The position numbers were made by a program, and so were the translations under genes. From Lolium rigidum (lineage: Eukaryota; Streptophyta; Magnoliopsida; Poales; Poaceae): 64,000 nucleotides of DNA. A model generated the notes under the pieces. It saw only the letters and a list, made by a program, of their open reading frames with translations. It had not been told where the DNA came from and made no database searches. Location: the NCBI RefSeq assembly GCF_022539505.1, contig NC_061508.1, positions 347,337,484 through 347,401,483 on the forward strand, read 5' to 3'. Below, one piece after another: positions 11,491 through 22,394 of the stretch (position 1 is the stretch's first letter; the number at the start of each line of letters is the position of its first letter).

Positions 11491-12130
11491 CATCAAACTA
11501 CACCAAACCTCATGAAAAATTTAAATTTGAATTTTCCACATGAATGTCACAACATTTACTCAGTCCCACTAGTTACTGATGATTTTACATTGAATTTAGC
11601 ATTTATTATGAGTTTTACTCGTTTTTTTGTCATTTTTTAATAAAAAAATCAACAAACACCTAAAATTGTCAGAAAAATCTGAAACTCCTTAGGCACACAT
11701 ACCTACCCTTCATGACCACTCACAAAAATTTGCAGCTCAATCCGAGTATTTGAAGTGCACTTGCTTGAAAAAGAGCCCTTCACCGACATGATCGATGTGG
11801 GTCCACACATGGATCGACCCAACCAACATGAGGTTCCACAAGAGTTTTCAGACAAAATCTCACATGTGTGAACAATAACATGTATATGTGGGATGTGTTC
11901 TCACATATACCTCACATGCAAAAGGCTTTACAACTTCCGGGTCGACGATTCGACCGTTATGCCGAAAATGCCCTCACTTGTGTAAATTCACATCAAACTA
12001 CACCAAACCTCATGAAAAATTTAAATTTGAATTTTGCACATGAATGTCACAACATTTACTCAGTCCCACTAGTTACTGATGATTTTACTTTGAATTTAGC
12101 ATTTATTATGAGTTTTACTCGTTTTCTGTC
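11491..12130. repeat. Direct repeat of about 135 bp, copies exactly 500 bp apart
   Basis: The copies start with CATCAAACTACACCAAACCT at 11491 and 11991 and end near 11625 and 12125. They differ at only a few bases (TTTTCCACATG versus TTTTGCACATG; ACATTGAAT versus ACTTTGAAT). The 365 bp between them is not repeated. No coding function is evident. The repeat lies just upstream of the TnpA-like gene and may be subterminal repeat structure of that element. Confidence 0.85.
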
Positions 12131-12300
12131 ATTTCTTAATTAAAATATACATGTACAGTTCCATTTTCAGAGTAATATTTTTTCTTTCACGGCAAAAACT
12201 TGTTCCCTCCAAATTGTAGTACGCCGGCTGCCAAAACACCCAAATTTTTTGTTCCCTCCACTCCTCCCGCGCACCCCACCTATCAAATATTTCGCCCTCC

Positions 12301-12309
12301 CTTATATAC
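12301..12309 (+). promoter_or_regulatory. TATA-like box before the TnpA-like gene
   Basis: CTTATATAC lies about 140 bases upstream of the ATG at 12447, in a C/T-rich leader context. It fits a plant core promoter for the following transposon gene. Confidence 0.4.
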
Positions 12310-12918
12310 GTCGTGCCTCTACCCCATGATTTACGAGCATCTTAACTACCCACCCACCCGACCTCATCCTCTCGTGCTCACCCCGATCCGGTGTCTTCGC
12401 CGGACGTTCATCCATCTCGCATCTATCTCCCCGGCTGGTGGTCGCCATGGCCGGCAGTCGTCGAAACGTCGGGGTGAAGGAAAATCGCACACACACGCCG
12501 AAGAAGGCGCCCGGCTCGAAGAAACGCCAAGGTAAATCTGTCGGTGATCGGCTTGTTGTTGTGTTTTTCGGATGGTTAGATCGAGAGATCGGTTTTACAT
12601 GTCTACCACGCCCGTTTGACCTATATCTAGATCTTGCATATTTGATAGATCCAATCCCGACATCATACGTATAGGGTTTATCGTTTTTATTGCGGAGACA
12701 ATCATGCCGTGCTATACAATCTTTGCCATCTCGCTGCTCGTACAATCTTTTGCATAGACAATTGTTTGCCGAAACACTTAATCGAACTAATTCCAGCCGT
12801 TGCCGAAAACAGCTCGACGAGCTACGGTGAACAACGACATTGCTTCGTACTTTTATTCCTCGGTCTCGGAGGGAAGCGAGTTTGATCTAGAACAATTGTT
12901 TGGCTGTTTTCTATGGAA

Positions 12919-12950
12919 CTAGTTAGTTTGCACGTGCAATGCACGTCTTA
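12919..12950 (-). mobile_element. Helitron-like 3' terminus
   Basis: On the minus strand, the inverted pair ACGTGC-ATT-GCACGT is followed nine bases later by CTAG and then T. This is the standard Helitron 3' end (hairpin, 8-12 bases, CTRR, insertion before T). The element would extend to higher coordinates. Its 5' end (TC on the minus strand) was not located. It sits inside intron or exon-2 sequence of the TnpA-like gene and would explain why that exon runs into a stop. Confidence 0.5.
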
Positions 12951-13052
12951 ACAATGTAATGAAGTTTTTTAATCATGTACTTTGTTTCATCAGTCTATTT
13001 ATTTCCACAATTTTTGTTTATCTATGTCTTTCAAAAGTCAAAAATCAAATTT

Positions 13053-13124
13053 CAGCACATATCTGAACTTCTATCAGCACATATCTGAACTTCTATCGGT
13101 ATAGGACTGAACTACCGATACCTC
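13053..13124. repeat. Second copy of the motif at 4447-4533
   Basis: Two AGCACATATCTGAACTTCTATC units are followed by the GGTATAGGACTGAACTACCG segment, almost identical to the copy about 8.6 kb upstream and in the same orientation. It lies just right of the Helitron-like terminus. Confidence 0.75.
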
Positions 13125-15560
13125 ATTATGTGTCAATTATTTGTTACGAGTAGATATCTAAAAGCACATGATGTCCCTTAGCCTGGCATATGCCCCCTCT
13201 TATGTTTTGTTCGCCGACATCATACGTAGACTCTTATGTTTTAAATCATTTGTCGCTGTACAATATTTTGCAAAGACAATTATTTGTCGTTTTCTATGGA
13301 ATTGGCCCCCTCTTATGTTTTGTTCACGCTCCGCTCTTCCGATTATTTCAGCGGAGACACAAAACCCCGTCAAGCCGGCATATGAGCTTGCCAAGGAGAA
13401 ACAAATGCAAGAAAATGTAGTACGCATGGAAAAAAAATTCGCTGAAAAATATGGACCTGCCCACAAATTTCAGAAAGATTTCTCTGGTTTTGCACGTACA
13501 TTAGTGTATGGTGGGGTACAAATAGGAACTAGTAACAATCTAAAGGACACAGACTGCGAAGAGATGGAGGTCGAAGAGGACCCTTCGTATGAACCGAATC
13601 CAGAAGAGATAGCTACTGCCGATGATGATCTTCATTCGGATGAGGATCGGCGCACCGTCTGCGCAAAACTTCAGCTCGGATCCGTGGAACTATGTCCGAA
13701 CTATGATAGGAAATACGTACATGCTAAATGTTTCCTACTAATGTAGCCTCTACTTTGCTTGCAGATAGTTGCTTCTTCCGCAATAGTTGCACGTAAGAAG
13801 CGATCCATACCCGAAGTTGCACCATCCAACATTGCAACAAGATCAATGGCAACAACCGAACTCGAAGCTGGGTCATCCGATGAGCCGACGGCCACTGCTT
13901 GGTCCGAACACCGAAGGAGCACCCTCACCTAACCGGATCATGACATCTCGGAGGCAGCACCTCATCTCCCGAGGACAATCAAATTGTAAACTTTGAGCGG
14001 CAAGGTATGAAAGTTTGTAAAAACTAAACACCGTACCGCATATTTTCATATAAAAGAGAATCATTTCATATCTCTTATTTCGGAGACATTGACAACATCC
14101 GGCGGTAGTAAGAGAAAGAGAGGTGGACGCGGACGTACCATGGGCCATGGACTACATGAGTACACAAGAAGAAATGGTGGCAATAAGATGCCAATTGAAT
14201 TCACTCGCTGGTGTCAGGAGACCCAAGGATTATGTCCAGTCAGCAAAGCTGAGCAATGAGGTTGGTATTCACATCCGTGAAAAAATGCCGCTTGCAACAC
14301 ACTGGACACAGTACAAGAAAGATGACACTCTCAAACATGTCATTCCTCATGCTATAAGTACAGTAGCGGTGAGTCCTGTACAATCTTGGTTTAACCTAAT
14401 TAGTATGCTACATGATCAACTATCTAAGAATCTACTGATTAATGCATCACTATTTTGAAGGGAAAGTTTAATATGGACAAAAATGATGAGGTGGCTCAAG
14501 ATGTGTGCACTCGATATGCTGCAAGTTAGCATTCGCGGTTCCGATATAGGCTTAAAAAGGAGTATTGGCCGAAAATTAAAAATCTCACACTCTGGAGCAA
14601 GCATATCTCAAGAAGCCAGGTCATGTAGAAGAGAAAAGCTGGAAAGAACTCGGTGAAAAGATGGTTTGATGAGAAGTACCAGGTACATAAACGTTATTCC
14701 TTTCAATAACAGCTATTGAATTCTTACATTTATCTGATCTGGATAAATAAAATGCATGTACTGAACATAGGGACTGTGTGTAATAAATGGAAAGAACAGA
14801 GAAGTCGTGAAACGGTTCCATACCACTGGATCTCGAAGCTATGTTGCTCACTGGGAACATCTAGTAAGTGTTCTGAATTTCCCAATACAGTCATACACAG
14901 TGTACAATGGTAATGTGCATTCTACATTTTTTCAAGCAGAAGGCTAAGCAGCAGGAAGAAGAAACCTCTCCAATTGAATTTTTTAGAATCACACACACTA
15001 ACAAGGATAACATTATGAGTGCTGAAGCAAAAATGCATATGTAAGAAATATTTCTTATTAGCACAATATAATATAATCCAGTTTTGTATGTTGTCCATGC
15101 AATGATTGTAATCTTTATGCAGGATCAAATGGTGGCAAAAAAGCGGCGCCACGCAATGAAGATGAACCTGATTTGACTGATTTGCAAATTGTTCAGCTAG
15201 TTACGAGCGAGAAAAGCCCATCCACCACCTGCGACAAGACATTCCTACCAAGATTGGGCGTCGCAACAAGTTCCGGGAAGTCTTCTCGTCTCAGCTACAC
15301 GCATCCGAGAGCTACAACAAAGACCGGCGAGATCAAGAGCGGAACTCCATACGAGTAGCTGAAACGTACCACAGTGACATGCAGGCAAGACTGCAAGAAC
15401 AAGATGAAAAATTTGAAGAGATCAGGAAGAAGCAGGAGGAAGAACTTGAAGGCCGTGAAGAAAGCCCAAGAAGAAAAGACTCGGCTTATGAAAAGAGGTC
15501 GACGAAATGGATGCCGTGCTTAATTTGCTCTTGAGGACATCCCAGCCACCATCCATGTCT

Positions 15561-16383
15561 CAATCCCGGGGCAACTAATCTATTGCACCACCGTCCTACA
15601 ACATTATTAATCATAGGTCTTTTAATTTCTTTGTGTTCCAATTGTAATTTTCTTATGAATCTTTCGATTCGTGAGAGACATATATACTTCTTGTGCCACC
15701 ATTTAAGTATGATATTTATTGTCTACTTTTTGATATTTCGCCGATTTTTTGTTTCCCAAATTTCGCAAATAATTCAAATGCTCTCAAATTTTGTCAAATT
15801 CAAAAGGTGACGGAAAATGTCACAACGTCACTATTAAATGAAACCACGTGACACCAATTTCTGGTCCCACTTGTCGGAATTTGTGGGTCCCACCGATCGG
15901 CATTATTGGGACCCATATGTCGGCAACAACCTGGTCCCACTTGTCTGAATTTTGTGGATCCCACCGGTCGAATATTGTGGGTCCAGCTTGTCATAATATT
16001 TTGTGGGTCCCACCAGATATCCATGTCGACGCAGTCGGACCCATGTTGTCGAAGCCAAATGGACCCACATGTAAGGCCACGTATGCTTTTTTTGGACCAA
16101 TCGAAGCTTCCCAAGATTTAGATATTGACGAAAGTTGCAATTTTTCGTGACAAACCTGTCTGTCAACAATGAACCTTTGATGTTGACGAATTTGCGGGTC
16201 GTCACCATCAAACATTTGACGTTGACGAAAAAATGCATACCGTCACCCCCGATATTTTATGACGGAGCTTCCTTGACGAACCCCATGACGATCAAATTTT
16301 GTCACCGCGAAGTAATCCTTGACGAAAATTGGCCTTAACATGACGAAAGTGATTTGTCAAAAAAAATGTTTTCCTTTGTAGTG
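15561..16383 (+). mobile_element. 3' subterminal region and terminus of a second CACTA element
   Basis: From about 15840 to 16080 short words such as GTGGGTCCCACC and GTCGG recur. From 16120 to 16350 TTGACGAA/CGTCA words recur in both orientations at least ten times. At 16383 the minus strand begins CACTACAAAGGAAAAC. Dense short subterminal repeats ending in CACTACAA are the hallmark of CACTA ends, and they are the binding sites of TnpA-type proteins. The matching left terminus was not found, so the full extent is unknown. It ends exactly where the duplicated RpoT upstream region begins. Confidence 0.65.
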
Positions 16384-18680
16384 AATGAAAGGAATTCAAC
16401 TTTTGGTCATGCGGTTATAACCATTATTATGAATTCTTCCATTATAACAAAACAGTGAGAAGAAGGCAGAACATGACAATGGCTCGCAGGTGTATGCTCA
16501 AGATCAATAACGATGCTTACCCAAACCCCTTTATCTACGGGGTCAACCTACACACATCCAAGGGCACATGAACAAGGGGTACCATAGAAGAATATGATTT
16601 TGGAAACTAAAACACGAATACACAAATATTACCAAATTGGGTTGGCTTTGTTTTAAGGATTGGATTGGTTTCAAATGAATTGGAGAGAACCCGAGATCAG
16701 ATACACAATTTAACCATGTTACAATTGTTATTTTCTAGAGATTAATCATTGGGAAATCAAGTGAATAACCCTATTATGTATTGTAACTACCCTTTGATAT
16801 TATAAATAGTGTGATTTTGATATATTAATTATAAAGCACACATATGCTGATGCTAACTCTTGACCCTCTCTCTTAACAATAGCAAGGACAAGATTAAAGG
16901 ACAAACTACTAGTTGATACTTCATACAGTTTAGAATTGTCTACCAATTTCACATAAACTTGGTATTCTTGTACTCGAGAAAACTTAATATTCACACACTC
17001 TAGAACGTTCCCAAGTTTTTCTTATATTTAATAATACTTTGTAAGAAGATACAAAAAGCAATACGATTTCTTAGATTCATAGTGGAATCTATTATAACAA
17101 CATACTTTCTTAAACTTCCCAAAGAAAATACCAAAAAGTTTTTCCTTCAAACTACAAACTTCCAGTTTAGTGTAAAAATGATTCCTTAACGGTGAATTTC
17201 TTGGCACAACTAACATGTACCTTTCTCTAAAAAAACATGTACCTTAATATAATTAGCTTGTATGCATCGGAAAATAAACGTATTATTCAAGATACTATGT
17301 TAAATAATGTATATCAAGATAGTATATCTTTAATGAAAAACAACTATGAAGAAATAAAATTGTTTAGTATAAATGGATTGGTTCGGCCTAATTGATGACT
17401 AGCCCAAACATGTGATATAAATCAACAATTTCTACCGGATGATCATCGGGCATTGTCAATCAAGTGTCTACTACCGATAGTACTATACGGGAAAGTAGTC
17501 CCACAAAGTGGGGATGCGCAGAGAACGTAGGCTCACTGCCGCGCCTAGGAACCAATCCAACGAAACAAAATTAGGCAATCATTAGTTAGTTAATTTGGTA
17601 CTAGTTAGAATAATAGATTAGAAAGACATACATTCGTATGGTCCATCGTCGGTACTGTCGTGCTGCTCTAGGGTGTGCTCAAAGTAGTAGGCCATGCTGA
17701 AGTAGATATTGCAACGATATATCTCACCTCTCTACGCAACTCTGCATTGTCATGTCAGTAGGCCTGGATTGGATGACCAATCTTAGGGAGAAATAGCACC
17801 ACAACAACTGGCTAAAACCGGTCCATATTATATTTTCGTAACCAACCATGCAAGAAAAATACTATTTTTTATTAATATATGTACTTTTTACTGATATGGT
17901 TGTGGAACAACATTTTAAGCGATTTTTTAGCAGTGTATTGCAAATGAAGTAAATAACAAAAATGTAGAGAATGTCCAATATTCAAAGCTAACTCAAGGAG
18001 AAAAAAATATTTTTTTTTAAAATATCTCATCTTCTCAAGGAAGTCATACCCTATCTAGTTAATGAATTCCACGGTGAAGACCAAAATGAGCAAAATGTTC
18101 TTCTTTCACTTCCATAATGGTTAATGGTCTCTCCTGCGTGGACAGTTAATAAAACTCTAGAACCACGTAGGCCAAATGAACAAACACCCTGTCACCAACT
18201 TGGTAGATGAAATCATGTTTTTGGTTCTAGTTACTCTATCCGTTCGATTTTAATCGACACGAGGCAGGAAAGAAAATTGACTGTTGATGCTTCACTAGTT
18301 TATAACACAAGTTATCCATCATACATGTGATTGCGTGGCACACATGATAAGCCATCTTTTTTTTTTGTTTGCAACAACGAGCAAAACAAGCTATACATGT
18401 CACATGTGGTCGATTCCGTTCCCCGGCATTTGTGCAGAACATGGTGTCCGAGGAACAATCAGAGCTTGGCTTAGATAGATCGAAGATCAAGCCTTCTTTC
18501 CCTAAAAGAGAAGAAACTTACCAAGGCAAGAGCCTTATGCATGGCTAGCCACACTCCTCCACGTTTACAATTCGAGCCACGAAGTTGGCATGCATCGGCG
18601 CCGTTGGACACAAGCACGAGGCGATCCAACGGCCACGCCAACACTCTCCTCCTACCCCGCGATTTTTCCCCTTCTTTCTC
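16384..18680. repeat. Duplicated RpoT upstream region, distal copy
   Basis: This stretch aligns along its length with 20370-22290. Both start AATGAAAGGA/ATGAAAGGAA, share GTTCATGCGGTTATAACC-type text, a block with GGGCACATGAACAAGGGGTA, and end in the CCACACTCCTCCACGTTTA leader that begins the RpoT gene. Many small indels and substitutions indicate an old duplication. No gene is contained. A low-complexity A/T run is at 18001-18025. Confidence 0.85.
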
Positions 18681-19747
18681 AGAGCATCTCTAGCAGTCCC
18701 TGTAAAACTGGCCGAAACCGAAAAACTCCGGCGAAAATACGGGTTCAGGCCGAAACTATGCCAGAACGGAGCCCGAACTCGCGGCCTGGCCCGTATAACG
18801 AGTTCGGGGGCCCGAGAAACTCGGTGGCCGCCCCGTATTAAAAGGGGTCGCGGAGGGAGTTCGGTTTCCAAACCCTACTCCCCTCCGCCGCTTCCACTCC
18901 CTCCGCCGCCGCCTGCTTGGATTCCGGCGAGCAATCCAGCTCGCAGCAGCCACCCCTCCCCCCTCCTCCGCGGCGCGATGACCTCCCGTGGTGGCTCAGC
19001 AAGGCGCGGGATTGGGCGACGGGGACTCGCCGCCACGTCCCCCCATGTTCCGCACCGACGCGGAACGCCGGAAGTGGAACCGGTTGGAGGGCGCGCGCAA
19101 GCGCAACGCCCGCCGGTGGACGAACTGGGGGCTCACGCCCCCAGGAAGCTGGCGAGGTACGCCAACAGCGGCGAGGGGTCATCTTCTGGCGGCTCGAGTC
19201 ACGCACCACGACCCCCCGTTGACGACAGCTCCGACGACGACGAGCTCATCCCCGCGCGTTCGCCGATGTTCTCGGTGGACGACGAGGTGGACGCCGTGCG
19301 CCAAGTGCACGAGTACGAGGCGGCGCGCCGGGAGGAGCGCGTCCACCGCGTCAAGCTCGAGATAGTCGAGCTTGACGCCGAGGAGTGAAGCTCCTCAACA
19401 GCGTCGATGCTGCCGTCCGCCTCGACGCTCCGCCACCACCGGCACCGACGCGCAGAGGCCAATTTGGCCGCATTTTGATCAAAACTAGTTACCATCTGCC
19501 GGTGTACTAAGTAATTTAGGTTATCTTATCAAATTATGTAACTTATGATGCTCAATCGGAGCATCAAATCCATCTATATATATGATCATTGACCAATTTC
19601 TCCGCGATATTTCAAATGTACTTTTTCAGTTTGTGTTTTACGGGTTCTGCTCTGTGACAACGTTTTTCCGACCCGTAAACACGAGTTCGGTGAACTGAAC
19701 TCTGAATTTTCAGTTAACATGTTTACGGGCTCTGCTAGAGATGCTCT
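18681..19747. mobile_element. 1067-bp DNA element with AGAGCATCTCTAGCAG inverted ends
   Basis: The left end AGAGCATCTCTAGCAG at 18681 and the perfect inverse CTGCTAGAGATGCTCT ending at 19747 form 16-bp terminal inverted repeats, with weaker similarity continuing inward (CCTGTAAA/CCCGTAAA). It interrupts the duplicated RpoT leader, since flanking sequence on both sides is continuous in the intact copy at 22270-22310. No clean target duplication is visible. It carries a GC-rich open region (next entry), and its superfamily is not settled by sequence alone. Confidence 0.75.
18978..19388 (+). CDS. Hypothetical ORF inside the AGAGCATCTC-ended element
   Basis: The longest frame (18585-19388) begins outside the element, so only the part from the ATG at 18978 (MTSRGGSARRGIGRRGLA) is plausible. 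It is low-complexity at first, then DDSSDDDELIPARSPMFSV and a charged helix ending KLEIVELDAEE. An alternative frame from 18988 gives MFRTDAERRKWNRLEGARK and RRWTNWGL, which look more protein-like. The original protein may therefore have used that frame first and shifted later. No known domain is seen. It is probably an element-borne, possibly broken gene. Confidence 0.3.
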   Translation: MTSRGGSARRGIGRRGLAATSPHVPHRRGTPEVEPVGGRAQAQRPPVDELGAHAPRKLARYANSGEGSSSGGSSHAPRPPVDDSSDDDELIPARSPMFSVDDEVDAVRQVHEYEAARREERVHRVKLEIVELDAEE

Positions 19748-20350
19748 TATCACCTCCCCGCCGTCTCCTCCCTCCAAGGTTCTATTGAGGTCCCCCCTCC
19801 TCCTCCTCAGCTGCTCGATCCCACCAAATGCTAACCGCCGGAGTGCAATCCTGAGCCCAATCCTGCTTGCCGCTCCTCCTCTCCGCCATCTCCACATGCG
19901 CGCCCCCACCTCCCCCGCCTATCCCTGCCATCGCGCCCCCGGTTCGCCCTATCATGCTCCTCCCCTCCCTCTCCAGGGGAGCCCCGCCGCTCCCACCCCC
20001 ACCACCAAAGGCTCGACTGGCTCAACCTCTTCGCGTTCCTCAGCTCCCCCGCGGACTCCTACCAGATCCCCTAGAGCGAGGAGCTAGATGCTGCGCGGGT
20101 GGAGGAGGAGCTGGAAGCACGGGTGGTGGAGGAGCTATAGAGAGTTGTGGAGTGGGGGCGGGCGAGGAGGGCGGAGCACCGGCTGCAGTGGCAGGTCAAG
20201 GTCGAGATGGAGGCCTAGGCGCGTGCCGTCGAGGAGTACCGCCTGCTCGAGCGGGAGATGCTCGAATGGAACCTCGCCCCCGCGCTGCCCTACATCAAGT
20301 CCCTCTTCCTCGGCTGGTTCGAGCCCCTCCAGGATGCCATCAAAGTGGAA
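19748..20350 (+). pseudogene. Dead copy of RpoT exon 1
   Basis: This copy matches RpoT exon 1 (22310-22880) base by base over about 600 bp: the Pro-rich transit region, the [13 protein letters not shown] segment, and the region encoding EEYRxLEREML and [14 protein letters not shown]. In-frame stops (TAG within the AGATCCCCTAGAGC and GAGGCCTAGGCG stretches), a TTG in place of the ATG used by the intact gene, and frame changes make it non-functional. It stops abruptly at about 20350, before the exon's end, where the second copy of the upstream region begins. It is the 3' end of a tandem duplication unit. Confidence 0.85.
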
Positions 20351-20359
20351 AAAGTCATC

Positions 20360-22145
20360 AACCTTTAATGATGAAAGGAAAACACTTGTTCATGCGGTTA
20401 TAACCAATATGAATTCTTTCATTATAATCGAACAATGAGAAGAAGACATAACATGGCAATGACTGTCAGGTGTATGCTCAAGAGCAATAGTGGTGCTTAC
20501 CCAAACCCCTATATCCAAGGGGGTCAGCCTACACACATGTAAGGGCACATGAACAAGGGGTACGATAGAAGCATATGCTTTTGAAAACTATCACATGAAT
20601 ACACAAATATTAGCAAATTACTTTGGTTTTGTTTGGGAGGATTGGATTGGTTTCAAATGAATTGGAGAGAACCCGAGATCACAGAATTAGATAAACAATT
20701 TAAGCAGGTTTACACTTCTTATTTTCTAGAGATAAATCATTGGAAAATCAGGTGAACAACTCTATTATGTACTCTTACTACCCTTTGATATTATGAACCC
20801 TCTTGATATTAAATATAAAGCACATATATGTTGATGCTAGCTATTGACCGTCTCTCTTAACAAGAGAGAAGACGAGGTTCAAGGACAAACTACTAGTTGA
20901 TACTTTATACAACCTAGAATTATCTACCGATTTCATATAAAACTTGATATTCTTGTACCCGAGAAATCTTTCTCGAGTTGTATGTAATATTCACACACTC
21001 TAGAGCATTCCCCAAGTTTTTATTATATTTAGTAATACTTTGCAAGAAGATACATAAAGCAATATGATGATACAAGTTTCCTTATATTCATAGTGGAATC
21101 CATTATAACGACATACATCCCAAAGATAATAGGAAAAAGTTTCTTTTCAACTATAGAGTTCATGTTTAGTGCCAAAAATGATTCGACAAATTTCTTAGCA
21201 TGACTAACATGTACCTTATATAATTAGCGTGTATGCATTCCTAATGAAAATAAAATTATTATTCAAGATAGTATGTCAATAAATGTATATCAAGACAAAC
21301 TATATATATTTAGTGACAAAAGAATTAAGAAGAAGTAAAATTGTTTAGTATAAATGGATAGGCCCAGCGAGAATTTGATGACCAAGCGAAGCTCGACATG
21401 CAAATCAACAATTGCTAAGAGTTCCTTGATTAATTTTGTAAAGAAGGAGCATTCAATAAAGATACTGATTATAACAGGTCCATTGGATCTTTCTATAAGA
21501 AAAATGCAGCAACAAAAATTTATTTGTAGAAACAATTTATTTGTTTGGATACCAATGTGACAATATTTTTTGTTTGTTTGATAACATTTTGCAAATAAAA
21601 GAAATAACAAAAAAAGCAAAAGTTTTCACAGTATTCATTATTCAAAACGAACTCAAATAAAAATTACAGTATAAAATATATATACTTTCTTCAATATACT
21701 AAATTACGTCATATATTTTTAGTTAATGAATTTCACAGTGAAAGCCAAAATGACGAAAATGCGTTTCTTTCACTTCTAGGATGATTGATGATTTCTCCCG
21801 GTGGACTAGTAAGAACTCTAGAATGCGGAATGATTTTTTTTTTTGGTACGAGTCGTGCTTGAGACGCTCTAATTACACGCCTAGTTTTATAAACAAGCTA
21901 TCCATGTAGTCTATTCCATACCCTGCATGTGCGCAGAACATGGTGTCTACGAAATTTATGTCTTATAAACTGGGATACATTGAATCCCCAATTTGGCATA
22001 GCAGTACATGAAGCACAATGAGAACTAGGGTAGACAGATAGAAGATCATGTACTCCTTCTTCCCCTCTCTGAATCAGAGAATTAAGTTGGGATAGAGCTG
22101 TCCTAAACCGGCAGAAAACTTACCAAGAACAACACAGCCTTATCC
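20360..22145. repeat. Duplicated RpoT upstream region, proximal copy
   Basis: This is the counterpart of 16384-18540, now directly upstream of the intact RpoT gene. It contains no other gene. It probably includes the working promoter, but I see no unambiguous TATA box near the first exon. Confidence 0.8.
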
Positions 22146-22394
22146 ATGGCCAGCCACACTCCTCCACGTTTATACAATTCGAGTCGCGAAGTTGGCACGC
22201 ATCGCCGCCGTCGGACAAAATCGCGAGGCGATCCAACGGCCACGCGAGCACTCCCCGCCAGCGATATTTCCCCTTCTTCCTTCCTTCCTTATCGTCTCCT
22301 CCCTCCCTCAAGTCCAAGGTTCTACCGAGGTTTCTCCCCCTCCTCAGCTGCTCCCACCAAACTCCGGCCGCCGGAGCGCAGCCCAACCCCGCGC

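Larger units (their letters stand above)
12447..15560 (+). pseudogene. TnpA-like protein of a CACTA element (Ptta/En-Spm, Transposase_24-like)
   Basis: This is the second CACTA gene type, whose product binds subterminal repeats and assists transposition. Exon 1 is 12447-12531, starting MAGSRRNVGVKEN and ending AAG/GTAAAT. Exon 2 at about 12798 holds TVNNDIASYFYSSVSEGSEF. A third exon at about 13355-13740 carries KFAEKYGPAHKFQKDFSGF and an acidic tract. Later exons carry KRKRGGRGRTMGHGLHEYTR, SNEVGIHIREKMPLATHW, GKFNMDKNDEVAQDVCTRY, RYRLKKEYWPKI, SVKRWFDEKYQ, SPIEFFRITHTN and a Glu/Lys/Gln-rich coiled coil (SDMQARLQEQDEKFEEIRKK). Frame changes near 14230, a stop in the CTRYAAS segment (about 14527) and others show decay. 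The domain order fits the family. Confidence 0.7.
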
